This document shows, in pieces, positions 8,772 to 16,942 of a DNA stretch of 64,000 nucleotides. The notes beneath the pieces were generated by a model. It searched no databases. It was given only the letters and a program-made list of their open reading frames with translations, and was not told the DNA's origin. Each line of letters opens with the position of its first letter. Position 1 is the stretch's first letter. A program made the translations under genes and the position numbers. Source of the DNA: Polyangium sp. 6x1 (GTDB taxonomy: Bacteria; Myxococcota_A; Polyangia; Polyangiales; Polyangiaceae); assembly GCF_029946515.1 (NCBI RefSeq), contig NZ_JARZHH010000001.1:682001-746000 (forward strand), given 5' to 3'.

Positions 8772-9602
8772 CTATTTGGCGAGCTCGGCCTCGATGGCCT
8801 GGACGATGGGGTTCGTCTCGAAGCTGTCATTCGGGTTCTGGGGATCGTCGCCGGGATAGGTCGACGAGGTCCACTGCGCCACGAGCTTTCCGTCCTTCGA
8901 GATGAGGTACTTGTGGAAGTTCCACAAGGGCTCGATCGTGGGCGCGGGGCCGGGGTTTTGCTGCGCGAGGATCCATTGCCACACGGGCTGCGGCGTCTCC
9001 GGCCCGGCGCCGTCCGGATCCTTCACGTGGCCGATCGCGAATTGCTTGAAGCTCAAATGATAGCTGTCGATGCACCCGCCGATCTGCTCGTCCGAACCTC
9101 CTTGATTGCCGAAGTCGTTGCTCAAAAAGCCGAGCACGTGGAACGCTTGACCGCTGAACTTTTCCTCCAAGACCTGGAGGCCCGCATATTGCGGTGTATA
9201 GCCTCAAGCGGCCGCGGTGTTGACGATGAGCAAGACCTCCCCGCGGTACTTGCAGAGCGGCACCGCGTCGATGTCGTTCACGTCGTAGGACTCGACCGCG
9301 TGCTCGTAGAGGCTGCCCGGCTCGGCGGGCGGGTCGCATACGAACCCCATCGATCCGCCGGCGCCGCCGGAGCCCACGCTCGCCGATGAGCTCGCCACCG
9401 CGCCCACGCTCGACGACGACGACGCGACCGCCATCGTCCCCGCATTGCCGCCCGAGCCCGGGCCCCCAACGCCCCCAACGCCCCCCGCGCCAGCCGTGCC
9501 GCCGCCGCCCGCGCTCTCGCCGCCGCCCGAAGAGCAAGCGAATGCGCCGAGCGTGATGGCCAGGGCGACGCACCATCGCTTTCCATCCTCCAAGGTAACC
9601 AT
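8772..9602 (-). CDS. Selenocysteine-containing glutathione peroxidase, lipoprotein
   Basis: 276 residues if the in-frame TGA at 9204-9206 is read as selenocysteine (Sec133). The sequence runs VNTAAA-U-GYTPQYAGL, so the TGA falls exactly at the catalytic position of glutathione peroxidase (NxxSx-U/C-GxT), and the frame continues through LGFLSNDFGNQ and WNFHKYLI (catalytic Trp) to a TAG at 8772. The usual catalytic Gln (NQFG) is Asp here. The N-terminus is a lipoprotein signal (GAFACSS) and a Gly/Ser-rich linker of ~65 residues, so the enzyme is exported. GAGAGG precedes the ATG at 9602. It would reduce peroxides in the envelope. A plain nonsense mutation is the alternative, but the SECIS-like hairpin argues against it. 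Confidence 0.85.
9164..9206 (-). promoter_or_regulatory. SECIS-like element directing UGA to selenocysteine
   Basis: Downstream of the UGA (9204-9206), after 23 nt, the coding strand has CCTCCA-GGTCT-TGGAGG (9180-9164): a perfect 6-bp stem with a five-base loop. The loop begins GGU, the feature bound by SelB in bacterial SECIS hairpins, and has the same GGUCU sequence as E. coli fdhF. The loop lies 29 nt after the UGA, within the usual range for bacterial elements. No selA, selB or selC gene is in the window. Confidence 0.75.
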
Positions 9603-9714
9603 CGCGAACCTCTCCGCGGCCCGAGGCCGCTGCCAAAGGATTCGGCGAGTATACCAAAAAGATACCTCGCCTCCGAGAGACCGTGCAGAATCCGGCTCGC
9701 TCGATCACGTCCCC

Positions 9715-12429
9715 ATGCTCCCCGAGAACACGGTCTTCGCCGGACGTTACCGGCTCGTACGTCGAATCGCCGCGGGCGGCATGGGCGAGGTCTACGAGGC
9801 GCGGCACCTCGAGACCGAGCGGCCCTCGGCGCTCAAGGTGATGCTGCCGCACGTCGCCGAGAGCCCGGCGCTGCGCGAGAGGTTCCGGCTCGAAGCGCGC
9901 GCCGCCGCGCTCGTCGAGAGCGCGCACGTCGTCGAGGTACTCGACGCGGGCGTCGACGAGGCGACCGAAAGCCCGTTCCTCGTGATGGAGTTGCTGCGCG
10001 GCGAGGACCTCGGCCGCAGGAAAGCGCGGCTCGGCCCGCTCCCGCCCGAGGAGGTCGCGACGTGGATCACGCAGACCGCGCGCGGGCTCGACGCGCTGCA
10101 CGCCGCGTCGATCGTGCATCGCGATCTGAAGCCGTCGAACCTGTTCGTGGCCGAGCGCGCGGGCGAGGCGCCGCGCATCAAGCTGCTCGATCTCGGCGTG
10201 GTGAAGCGCGTGGCCGAGACGGCAGGATCGACCGCGGCCGTCGGGACGCCGTTCTACATGGCGCCCGAGCAGCTCCGCAACGGCAAGGTCGGTCCGCAGG
10301 TGGACGTGTATGCGCTCGGCATGGTCGCGTATTCGCTGCTCGCCGGGCGCGAGTACTGGGCCGACGAGGCGAAGGCCTCGGAGAACACGCTCTCGTTCGC
10401 GCTCGTGACGCTCGACGGGCCGAAAGAGCCCGCCTCGACGCGCGCGGCGAAAGCCGGCGTCACGCTGCCCGCCGCGTTCGACGCGTGGTTCGCGCGGGCG
10501 ACGGCGAAGGAAGCCGTGGATCGTTTCCCGAGCGCAGGCGCGGCGGCCGAGGCGCTCGCGTACGCGCTCGACGTGAAGGCGGAGAGCGCGATGCAGGCGG
10601 CGCCGGAGCCACGCGCGCGCGTGGCCTCGCCGGACGCGGAGACGGTGCCCGAGGTCGCGGACGCGGAGCCGCGGACGCGGACGCTTTCGTTTGGGGGCGA
10701 AGAGAAGAGCGCCGCGCCAAACCCGAAGGTCGTCACCGTGAAGGAGGCCGCGGCGATCTCGCAGGCGCCCGCGGACGAGCCGAAGGCGAACGGGCGATCG
10801 CTCGGGCGGAGGATCGCGGCGGCGCTCGGGATCGCGGCGCTCGCCGTGAGCGGCGTCTTGCTCCTGCGACGAAACCCGGAGGCCCCGACGCCGCCTCCGC
10901 GGCCCGCGCCCCCCGTGATCGTCGAAGCGGTCCAGTGCACGGCCGCGACGATCACCGGGCCGGGCGCCACGGAAAAGCTCGGCGACGCGCTCGGCAAAGG
11001 GGCTTGCGCGCGCCTCGCGGTCGAGCTCGGCGTGGTTTGGAAGAACGAACCCGCCACGCAGCTCGACGTGACCGCGGAGCTTGGCGACGGCACGACGAAG
11101 GTCACGCTCGCCATCGCCGGCAAGCGGGCCGAGGGCAAGGGCGAGACGCCGATCGCCGCGACGAACGCCGCGATCCAGGCGCTCCTGCCCGCGCTCACCC
11201 GGCCGGCTCCGTCGAAGGAGTACCTCGTGCGATGGGGCGCTTCGGACGAGGCGAGCGCGTTCCGGATCGAGCGCTTCGTGCGGCGGCGCGCGTTCGGCTT
11301 CGCGGCGCGCGACGGCGTCGAAGCGGAAGCGCTCGTCCGGACAGACCCAGGATCGGCCGTGCCGCATGCGCTCCTCGCGTATGATCTGCGGAACAAGGAA
11401 GATCCGGCGAAAAGCCGGGCGGCGAAGGAAGCCGCGCTCGGGCGCCTCCAGGGTTTGCCCAAGGGTCGCGCGAGCGTCATCGAAGGCCTGCTCCGCACGT
11501 ACGTACAACCCGCGAACGACGACGAGGTGGGCCGGGGCGTGACGCTCCTGCTCCAATCGTACGGCGAGCTCGCGGAGGACCCGGATTTCGCGGCGCTCTA
11601 CACGTCGTGCGGGTGCATCGTGACGGATCAGACGTTGCCGATGGCGGATTGGCTCGCCAAACGCTGGCCCACGATGGCGCTGCCGATCCTGTACTGCGCG
11701 CTCCCCTCGGCCGACGAGGACGACGCGCGGTTCTCGCGTTTCCTCGGCTGGACGAGCGCGACGCTGCCGGAGCTCCGGGGCATGTGGGTCCCGACGCTGC
11801 TCAGCGCAGGCCGGATCGAGGAGGCGCGCGAAGCGGAGGCGCTCCGGCGGATCCTCGGCGTGGAGTCGGCGACGCGCGCGGGGCTCGCGCGGGATCGCGC
11901 GCTCATCGCGCTCGCTTCGCTCGACGGGGCGGCGGCGATCACGGCCGCGGAGGAGCTCCTCGGCGAGCCCGATCCCGAGGCGAACCACGAAGGCGCCACG
12001 CTGCGCATCGGCGCGATGCTCCTCTCCGGGCGCGTGGACGACGCGCTCGAAGCCTGGAGACTCGAAGGCGGGCGTCAGAAGGCCCTCGGGCGCGAGAAAC
12101 AAGCGGAGGCGCTCGCCAAGGACGAGAAGCGGATCCGCCGCTTGCTCGGGCGCGAGAAGGGAGCGGCCGAGGGCAAGCGAGGGTCTTTCGAAGAGGCCCT
12201 CGCGCTGGAGACGCGCGGCGCGAAGAAAGAAGCGGAGGAGGCGTACCGGGACTGCCTCGTGCTCCCGTGGCGTGCGCCGTTCGACGCGATCGCGGCGCGC
12301 ATCCGGCTCGCGGAGATGCTCCGCGCGGCGGGCAAGCCGGACGAAGCGCGCGAGCTCGACGTCGCCGTGGACAAGGCCTGGGCCGGGGCGGATCCGGGCC
12401 TGCGCGACTTCGTTCGCCGCATGAAGTAA
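9715..12429 (+). CDS. Membrane Ser/Thr protein kinase with C-terminal helical-repeat domain
   Basis: 904 residues from the ATG at 9715; the frame is open upstream but codes for nothing recognisable. Residues ~8-275 are a Hanks-type kinase: glycine loop AAGGMGEVYEA, lysine in ALKVM, catalytic loop HRDLKPSN (about residue 135), DLG in place of DFG, and MAPEQ. A transmembrane helix at ~367-385 (ALGIAALAVSGVLLL) is followed by ~515 residues of Ala/Glu-rich helices, probably TPR-like, on the far side of the membrane. It is transcribed away from the peroxidase gene and lies 12 bp before the FHA-sigma54 activator, whose FHA domain binds phosphothreonine. The kinase is therefore a likely input to that regulator. 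Confidence 0.9.
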   Translation: MLPENTVFAGRYRLVRRIAAGGMGEVYEARHLETERPSALKVMLPHVAESPALRERFRLEARAAALVESAHVVEVLDAGVDEATESPFLVMELLRGEDLGRRKARLGPLPPEEVATWITQTARGLDALHAASIVHRDLKPSNLFVAERAGEAPRIKLLDLGVVKRVAETAGSTAAVGTPFYMAPEQLRNGKVGPQVDVYALGMVAYSLLAGREYWADEAKASENTLSFALVTLDGPKEPASTRAAKAGVTLPAAFDAWFARATAKEAVDRFPSAGAAAEALAYALDVKAESAMQAAPEPRARVASPDAETVPEVADAEPRTRTLSFGGEEKSAAPNPKVVTVKEAAAISQAPADEPKANGRSLGRRIAAALGIAALAVSGVLLLRRNPEAPTPPPRPAPPVIVEAVQCTAATITGPGATEKLGDALGKGACARLAVELGVVWKNEPATQLDVTAELGDGTTKVTLAIAGKRAEGKGETPIAATNAAIQALLPALTRPAPSKEYLVRWGASDEASAFRIERFVRRRAFGFAARDGVEAEALVRTDPGSAVPHALLAYDLRNKEDPAKSRAAKEAALGRLQGLPKGRASVIEGLLRTYVQPANDDEVGRGVTLLLQSYGELAEDPDFAALYTSCGCIVTDQTLPMADWLAKRWPTMALPILYCALPSADEDDARFSRFLGWTSATLPELRGMWVPTLLSAGRIEEAREAEALRRILGVESATRAGLARDRALIALASLDGAAAITAAEELLGEPDPEANHEGATLRIGAMLLSGRVDDALEAWRLEGGRQKALGREKQAEALAKDEKRIRRLLGREKGAAEGKRGSFEEALALETRGAKKEAEEAYRDCLVLPWRAPFDAIAARIRLAEMLRAAGKPDEARELDVAVDKAWAGADPGLRDFVRRMK

Positions 12430-12441
12430 AACGGCTCTTCG

Positions 12442-13836
12442 ATGACGAGCAGCGACACGAAGACGCTCTCGCCGACGCGAGACGCGGGCAGCGATCGCGG
12501 GGTGATCCGCGCGCCGCTCCTGTTCCTCTGCCTCGAGAGCCACCGCCCGTTCGCCCCCGCCGCGCGCCTCTCGCTCGCGGGCCTCGACGAGGTCACCTTC
12601 GGCCGCGGCTCCGCGCGATCGTTTGAGCACGTACCATCACGGCGGCTCGCCGTGCGCGTGGACGACGCCTGGATGTCCACGAACCACGCGCGCATCGGAA
12701 AGGTCCTCGGCCGGTTCACGATCGAGGACAGCGGCTCGAAGAACGGCACGCGCGTGAACGGCGAGACGATCACGCGCGCGGCGCTCGCGGACGGAGATCT
12801 GATCGAGCTCGGCCGCACGTTCTTCGTCTTCCGCGAGGGACTCGGCGTCGCGCCCGACGATCCGCCCATCGTCGAGGTCTCGTGGGACAAGGCGAAGGCG
12901 CCCGGCCTCGCGACGCTCTTGCCCGCGCTCGGCCGCGCGTACGAGACGCTCGCGGTGATCGCGCGGGCGACGCTGCCGATCCTGGTGACGGGCGAGACGG
13001 GGACGGGCAAGGAGGTCACGGCGCGCGCGATCCACGCGCTCTCGGGGCGATCGGGGGCGTACGTCGCGGTGAACTGCGGCGCGCTGCCGGAGTCGCTCGT
13101 CGAGGCGGAGCTCTTCGGGCATCGGCGCGGCGCGTTCTCGGGTGCGCTCGAGGATCGTCCCGGCCTCGTGCGCGCGGCCGATCGCGGCACGTTGTTCCTC
13201 GACGAGATCGGCGAGCTCCGGCCGCCCGCGCAGGCGGCGCTGCTCCGCGTGCTCGAAGAGCGCGAGGTGCGGCCCGTGGGGGCGACGGCGCCGGTGAAGG
13301 TCGACGTGCGGTTCGTCTCGGCCACGAATCGCGGCCTCGAACGCATGGTGGAGGCGGGCACGTTCCGCGCGGACCTCTTCCATCGGCTCGCGGGTCATCG
13401 CGTCGAGCTCTTGTCGCTGCGGGATCGTCGCGAGGATCTGTGGCTCGTCGCGGCCTCGCTGATCGAGCGTCACGCGGGGGCCGAGGCGGCGCGCGTGCGG
13501 CTTCATCCGTCGGCGGCGCGCGCGATGTTCGAGCATGCGTTCCCGGGCAACGCGCGCGAGCTCGAGAAGGTGCTCGGCGCGGCGCTCGCGCTCGCGGCCG
13601 GGGGCGAGGTCACGCTCGACCACCTGCCGTCCTGGGCGCGCGACGAGGCGCCCGCGGAGGCGCCTGCGACGGCAAAGGACGGCGAAGGCGAGCCCTTGCG
13701 CGAGGAGCTCGTGCGGCTCTTCCGCGAGCACAAGGGCAACGTCTCGGCCGTCGCACGCGCGACGGGCAAGGCGCGGATGCAGGTGCAGCGCTGGATGAAG
13801 CGGTACGGGATCGACCCGGAGGCGTTCAAGAAGTAG
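12442..13836 (+). CDS. FHA-domain sigma54-dependent transcriptional activator
   Basis: 464 residues. Residues ~50-135 are an FHA phosphothreonine-binding domain (MSTNHARIG, then GSKNGTRVNG). Residues ~160-395 are the AAA+ sigma54-activation domain: Walker A GETGTGKE, GAFSGA in place of GAFTGA, Walker B GTLFLDEIGEL and the SATNR sensor. The C-terminus is a Fis-type helix-turn-helix (NVSAVARATGKARMQVQRW). Ser for Thr in GAFTGA is a mild change in the loop that contacts sigma54. No receiver domain is present; input through the FHA domain from the adjacent kinase is likely. A sigma54-type promoter lies just downstream. Confidence 0.93.
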   Translation: MTSSDTKTLSPTRDAGSDRGVIRAPLLFLCLESHRPFAPAARLSLAGLDEVTFGRGSARSFEHVPSRRLAVRVDDAWMSTNHARIGKVLGRFTIEDSGSKNGTRVNGETITRAALADGDLIELGRTFFVFREGLGVAPDDPPIVEVSWDKAKAPGLATLLPALGRAYETLAVIARATLPILVTGETGTGKEVTARAIHALSGRSGAYVAVNCGALPESLVEAELFGHRRGAFSGALEDRPGLVRAADRGTLFLDEIGELRPPAQAALLRVLEEREVRPVGATAPVKVDVRFVSATNRGLERMVEAGTFRADLFHRLAGHRVELLSLRDRREDLWLVAASLIERHAGAEAARVRLHPSAARAMFEHAFPGNARELEKVLGAALALAAGGEVTLDHLPSWARDEAPAEAPATAKDGEGEPLREELVRLFREHKGNVSAVARATGKARMQVQRWMKRYGIDPEAFKK

Positions 13837-13885
13837 GGGTGCAACGGGTGCAACGGGTGCAACAGGGGGGTGCAACCGGTGCAAC
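13837..13885. repeat. GGGTGCAAC tandem repeats, candidate activator-binding (enhancer) site
   Basis: Five copies of the 9-mer GGGTGCAAC: three head to tail (13837-13863), a 4-base spacer, then two more (13868-13885; the last begins CGG). The array begins next to the stop codon of the FHA-sigma54 activator and ends 78 bp before the -24 box of a sigma54-type promoter. That spacing is usual for upstream activating sequences of sigma54 activators. Binding by that activator is inferred from position. Confidence 0.55.
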
Positions 13886-13963
13886 CACCACGCGGCAGCC
13901 GAAAATGGGCGCGTTTCGGAGGGCCAGCCCACGAATCCTCGTGCTACGGCGCCCATCTTGGCC

Positions 13964-13979
13964 TGGCACGCCCGCTGCA
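13964..13979 (+). promoter_or_regulatory. Sigma54-type (-24/-12) promoter
   Basis: TGGCACGCCCGCTGCA matches the sigma54 consensus TGGCACN5TTGCA with one change (CTGCA). The invariant GG and GC are separated by 10 bases as required. It lies 56 bp upstream of the ATG of the AgmX/PglI-type lipoprotein at 14035 and downstream of a sigma54 activator gene. Confidence 0.7.
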
Positions 13980-14034
13980 ATGGCTCCTCCACGAAGCCAG
14001 CGACAACCCCGGCTGAATGAATTGGAGGTATCCC

Positions 14035-14580
14035 ATGACGACGCTCAAGCTCTCGCTCCTCTCGCTCACGATTGGCCTTTTCTCGGCGATGTTCATCGGC
14101 GGCTGCGCGGCCGAGGCGGCGGGTATCGACGAGGACACGACCGCGGAGGCGGCCTCCGAGGCGGGCGACGCGAAGAAGGGCGATTACGGGTATGAAATGA
14201 AAGACCTCCGCCTCGTGTCGGGCGAGGCCGTGCCCGCGGCGGACGCGGTGACGCCGGATGGGCGCGTCGCTCCGGAGGAGGTCATGCGCCAGGCGACCGC
14301 GAAGATCCCGGCGCTCCGGGCCTGTTATGCGGAGGCGTTGAAGAAGGAGCCGGGCCTCGGCGGCAAGGTGATCGTCCGGATGCACGTGGAGAAGGACGGC
14401 TCGGTGAGCTCGTCGCGCGTGAGCGGCGGCTCGATCGGCGACGCGGCGCTCGGGAGCTGCCTCGCGAAGGAGCTCGGCGCGATGACGCTGCCGGCCGCGA
14501 CGAAGGGCGCGCTCGAGGTGATCTATCCGATCGAGCTCGTGCCCGAGGACGTGACGAAAAGCGCGCCCTCCGGCGCCTGA
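14035..14580 (+). CDS. AgmX/PglI C-terminal domain lipoprotein
   Basis: 181 residues. The ATG at 14035 follows TTGGAGG and gives a proper lipoprotein signal (IGGCAAE). An acidic Ala/Glu linker follows, then a ~95-residue domain: IPALRACYAEALKKEPGL, GGKVIVRMHVEKDGSV and the late LGSCLAKELGAMTLP. This is the TonB-like C-terminal fold found in AgmX/PglI and GltJ-type proteins of myxobacteria; the two cysteines in those motifs are conserved in the family. The role is probably periplasmic protein interaction. The upstream sigma54-type promoter and activator gene suggest it is their direct target. Confidence 0.82.
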   Translation: MTTLKLSLLSLTIGLFSAMFIGGCAAEAAGIDEDTTAEAASEAGDAKKGDYGYEMKDLRLVSGEAVPAADAVTPDGRVAPEEVMRQATAKIPALRACYAEALKKEPGLGGKVIVRMHVEKDGSVSSSRVSGGSIGDAALGSCLAKELGAMTLPAATKGALEVIYPIELVPEDVTKSAPSGA

Positions 14581-14626
14581 TGCCCGAGCGCTCGACATCG
14601 GGGCGCGTGCCGCTACCCTGCGCGGC

Positions 14627-16468
14627 ATGCGCCCTCGATTCTCAGCTTGTCTCGCCCTCCTTACCCTCACGAGCGTCCCCATCGCCGCGAACGCCGCGCC
14701 GCTCTTCGTCGAAAAGACGGAGAACCTCGGCTCCCCGCAGCCCTGCGCCGCCTCGAACGAGGGTTGCTACTCCCATTACGTGCTCCTCGTCGACCTCGAC
14801 GGCGACAAGGACCTCGACGCCGTGTTCGCGAACGGCGGCGGGTATTACACGCCGTCCACCGCTGCCCCGCTCGCGGCGTACCTCAATGACGGCGCGGGCC
14901 AGTTCACGGAGGTCGGGGGCACCTCGTTCGGGGGTTTTTCCGGGCGCGTGCGGCAGATCGCGGCGGCCGACGTGGACGGCGACGGCGACCTCGATCTCTA
15001 CGCGCCGGACTCGTACGGCATGCAGCCCGACGCGCTCTTCGTGAACAACGGCCAGACGCCGCCCATGTTCACGAACGAGGGGGCGACGCGGATCGGCGTA
15101 TCGTCGCGCTCGGCCGGCGCGCGGTTCGGCGACCTCGACGGCGACGGCGACCTCGACCTCGTCTCGACGGAATGGGGGTCTGCCCCGCCAAACTCAGCCG
15201 GCACCGCGCGGGTCTACCTGAACGACGGCGCCGGGTTTTTCCAGGAGAAGGCCGAGGCCGTGCCGCAGGGCACGGACGCGATCGGCACGGGGCCCATCGA
15301 CGCGGACCTCGTCGACGTGGACGGCGATTTCGATCTCGACCTCTTGCTCGCGAGCCGCCAGGGGGAATCGCTCCTGTTCCGGAACGACGGCACGGGCACG
15401 TTCGTCGACGCGAACGGCGATCTGCAGGATCAACCGGGCCCGTACGTGTATGGCCCGGACGCGTGCGACATCGACGGCGACGGCGACCTCGATCTCTGGC
15501 TCGACAACGGCGCGGCGAACCTGCGCGAGCAGCTCCTCGTGAATGACGGGAAAGGCGTCTTCGCGGACGAGACGGCGGCGCGGGTCGTGGGAAACCCGAG
15601 CGCCGACGACAACGAGGTGCAATGTGCGGACATCGACGGGGACGGTGATTTCGACGCGGTGATCGCGTCGCTCTCGGGGAACGAGCGGGTCCTCGTGAAC
15701 GACGGCACGGGCCATTTCACGCTCCTCGCTTCCACGTTCCCCACGGTGAACGACGCCACGCTCGGGCTCGATCTCGGCGACGTGAACGGCGACGGGATCC
15801 TCGACGCGATCACGGCGCAGGGCGAGTTCGGAGATTTCCTCAACCGGCTGTATTTCGGGGTGGCGCCGCAGCCGGTCGACACGGTGCCGCCGGTGATCCG
15901 CGCCGTCGAGGCGCTGCCGAGCGGAATGCCGGGCGGCGAGCGGGTCGTGCGTTTCGCGGTGAGCGACGTGTCGACGACGGACACGGGGCCGCGGCTCGGA
16001 AAAGCCTTCGTCGAGCTGGAGGCAGCGGGCGGCGTCGCGGACGCGCACTTCATCGGGGGTGATCTTTTCCGGGCGACGTTCGTGGCGCCGGGAGACGCGA
16101 CGGTCGTGTATCGGGCGTGCGCCGAGGATCGACAAGGAAACAAGGCTTGCAGCGCGTCGCAGAGCTTCACGACGGGAAACGGGAACGGTAGCGGAGGCGC
16201 AGGCGGCAGCGGCGGCGCGGGCGGCAGCGGAGGCGCAGGCGGCAGCGGCGGCGTGGGCGGCAGCGGCGGCGGAAATGGTGGAATGGGCGGCGCGGGCGGC
16301 GGGGACAAACCCGACCTCGAGATCGACGACGACGCGGGGTGCGGCTGCCGGATCCCCGGATCCCGAGGGCCCGAGGGCGGCACGCTCGGCCTCGCCGCGC
16401 TCGCCTTCGCCTGGCTCCTCCGGCGTGGAACCTCGCGTGACCACGCGATATCACGCCGGAAACGTTGA
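14627..16468 (+). CDS. FG-GAP/VCBS repeat surface protein with MYXO-CTERM tail
   Basis: 613 residues. An Ala-rich signal peptide is followed by at least seven beta-propeller-type repeats with calcium-binding DxDGDxDLD loops (DLDGDKDLD, DVDGDGDLD, DLDGDGDLD, DVDGDFDLD, DIDGDGDLD and others). An Ig-like segment follows from about residue 420, then a GGAGGS repeat linker (18-bp DNA units near 16193-16265). The C-terminus is the MYXO-CTERM sorting signal: GCGCRIPGS, hydrophobic LGLAALAFAWLL, then arginines. Proteins with this tail are processed by a myxosortase and displayed at the surface. The ligand is unknown; VCBS/FG-GAP propellers often mediate adhesion. Confidence 0.9.
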   Translation: MRPRFSACLALLTLTSVPIAANAAPLFVEKTENLGSPQPCAASNEGCYSHYVLLVDLDGDKDLDAVFANGGGYYTPSTAAPLAAYLNDGAGQFTEVGGTSFGGFSGRVRQIAAADVDGDGDLDLYAPDSYGMQPDALFVNNGQTPPMFTNEGATRIGVSSRSAGARFGDLDGDGDLDLVSTEWGSAPPNSAGTARVYLNDGAGFFQEKAEAVPQGTDAIGTGPIDADLVDVDGDFDLDLLLASRQGESLLFRNDGTGTFVDANGDLQDQPGPYVYGPDACDIDGDGDLDLWLDNGAANLREQLLVNDGKGVFADETAARVVGNPSADDNEVQCADIDGDGDFDAVIASLSGNERVLVNDGTGHFTLLASTFPTVNDATLGLDLGDVNGDGILDAITAQGEFGDFLNRLYFGVAPQPVDTVPPVIRAVEALPSGMPGGERVVRFAVSDVSTTDTGPRLGKAFVELEAAGGVADAHFIGGDLFRATFVAPGDATVVYRACAEDRQGNKACSASQSFTTGNGNGSGGAGGSGGAGGSGGAGGSGGVGGSGGGNGGMGGAGGGDKPDLEIDDDAGCGCRIPGSRGPEGGTLGLAALAFAWLLRRGTSRDHAISRRKR

Positions 16469-16517
16469 AATCGAGCCGCGGGTCGCGCGCGGGGCGCTCT
16501 TCTGGTACGATCGGCCC

Positions 16518-16832
16518 ATGAAGAACTTGCTCCTTTCCGCGATCCGCCCGCTCTTCCTGCTCACGTTCCTCGCCGCGGCCCTGCCCGCGTGTCGCACCGA
16601 CGCCGAGGCCGTGTGCGACTTCAAGTGCGAATGCGAGGGCTGCAGCCCTTCCCAGGCCGACGACTGCTATCGTCACGCCGCGGACGAAGAATTCGAGGCC
16701 GACCGCCGCAACTGCCTCGATTACTGGGACGATCTCCAGGCGTGCGAGTACGACACCGGGCGCTGCGGGGGCTCGGATTGGACGACGGCCTGCAAGGTCG
16801 AAAAAGAGCGCTGGGACAATTGCAGGAAGTGA
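16518..16832 (+). CDS. Small cysteine-rich lipoprotein
   Basis: 104 residues starting at ATG 16518. The signal peptide ends in LAAALPAC, a convincing lipobox, and the ~75-residue mature part has about ten cysteines (CDFKCECEGC, DDCYRHA, CLDYWDD, CEYDTGRC, ACKVEKERW). No family was recognised; the spacing suggests a small disulfide-bonded module. It stands 49 bp after the MYXO-CTERM gene on the same strand and may share its transcript. Confidence 0.75.
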   Translation: MKNLLLSAIRPLFLLTFLAAALPACRTDAEAVCDFKCECEGCSPSQADDCYRHAADEEFEADRRNCLDYWDDLQACEYDTGRCGGSDWTTACKVEKERWDNCRK

Positions 16833-16942
16833 CGCGCGTTCGGCCGCTTTCCCCCGGATGATCCCGGCCGCTCCTTCACCATGGAAAGCGTGGGCGCAAG
16901 CGGGTTACGGAGGCGCCTCGTCGTCTCCATGGCCCCCTCGGA

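Noticed and set aside
9204-9206. Nonsense mutation making the glutathione peroxidase a pseudogene
   Set aside because: The TGA sits precisely at the catalytic Sec position, the frame is intact on both sides and a GGU-loop hairpin follows.
8827-12630. Very long minus-strand open frame opposite the Ser/Thr kinase
   Set aside because: It is Arg/Ala/Glu-rich with no domain; antisense frames stay open in DNA with GC-rich third positions.
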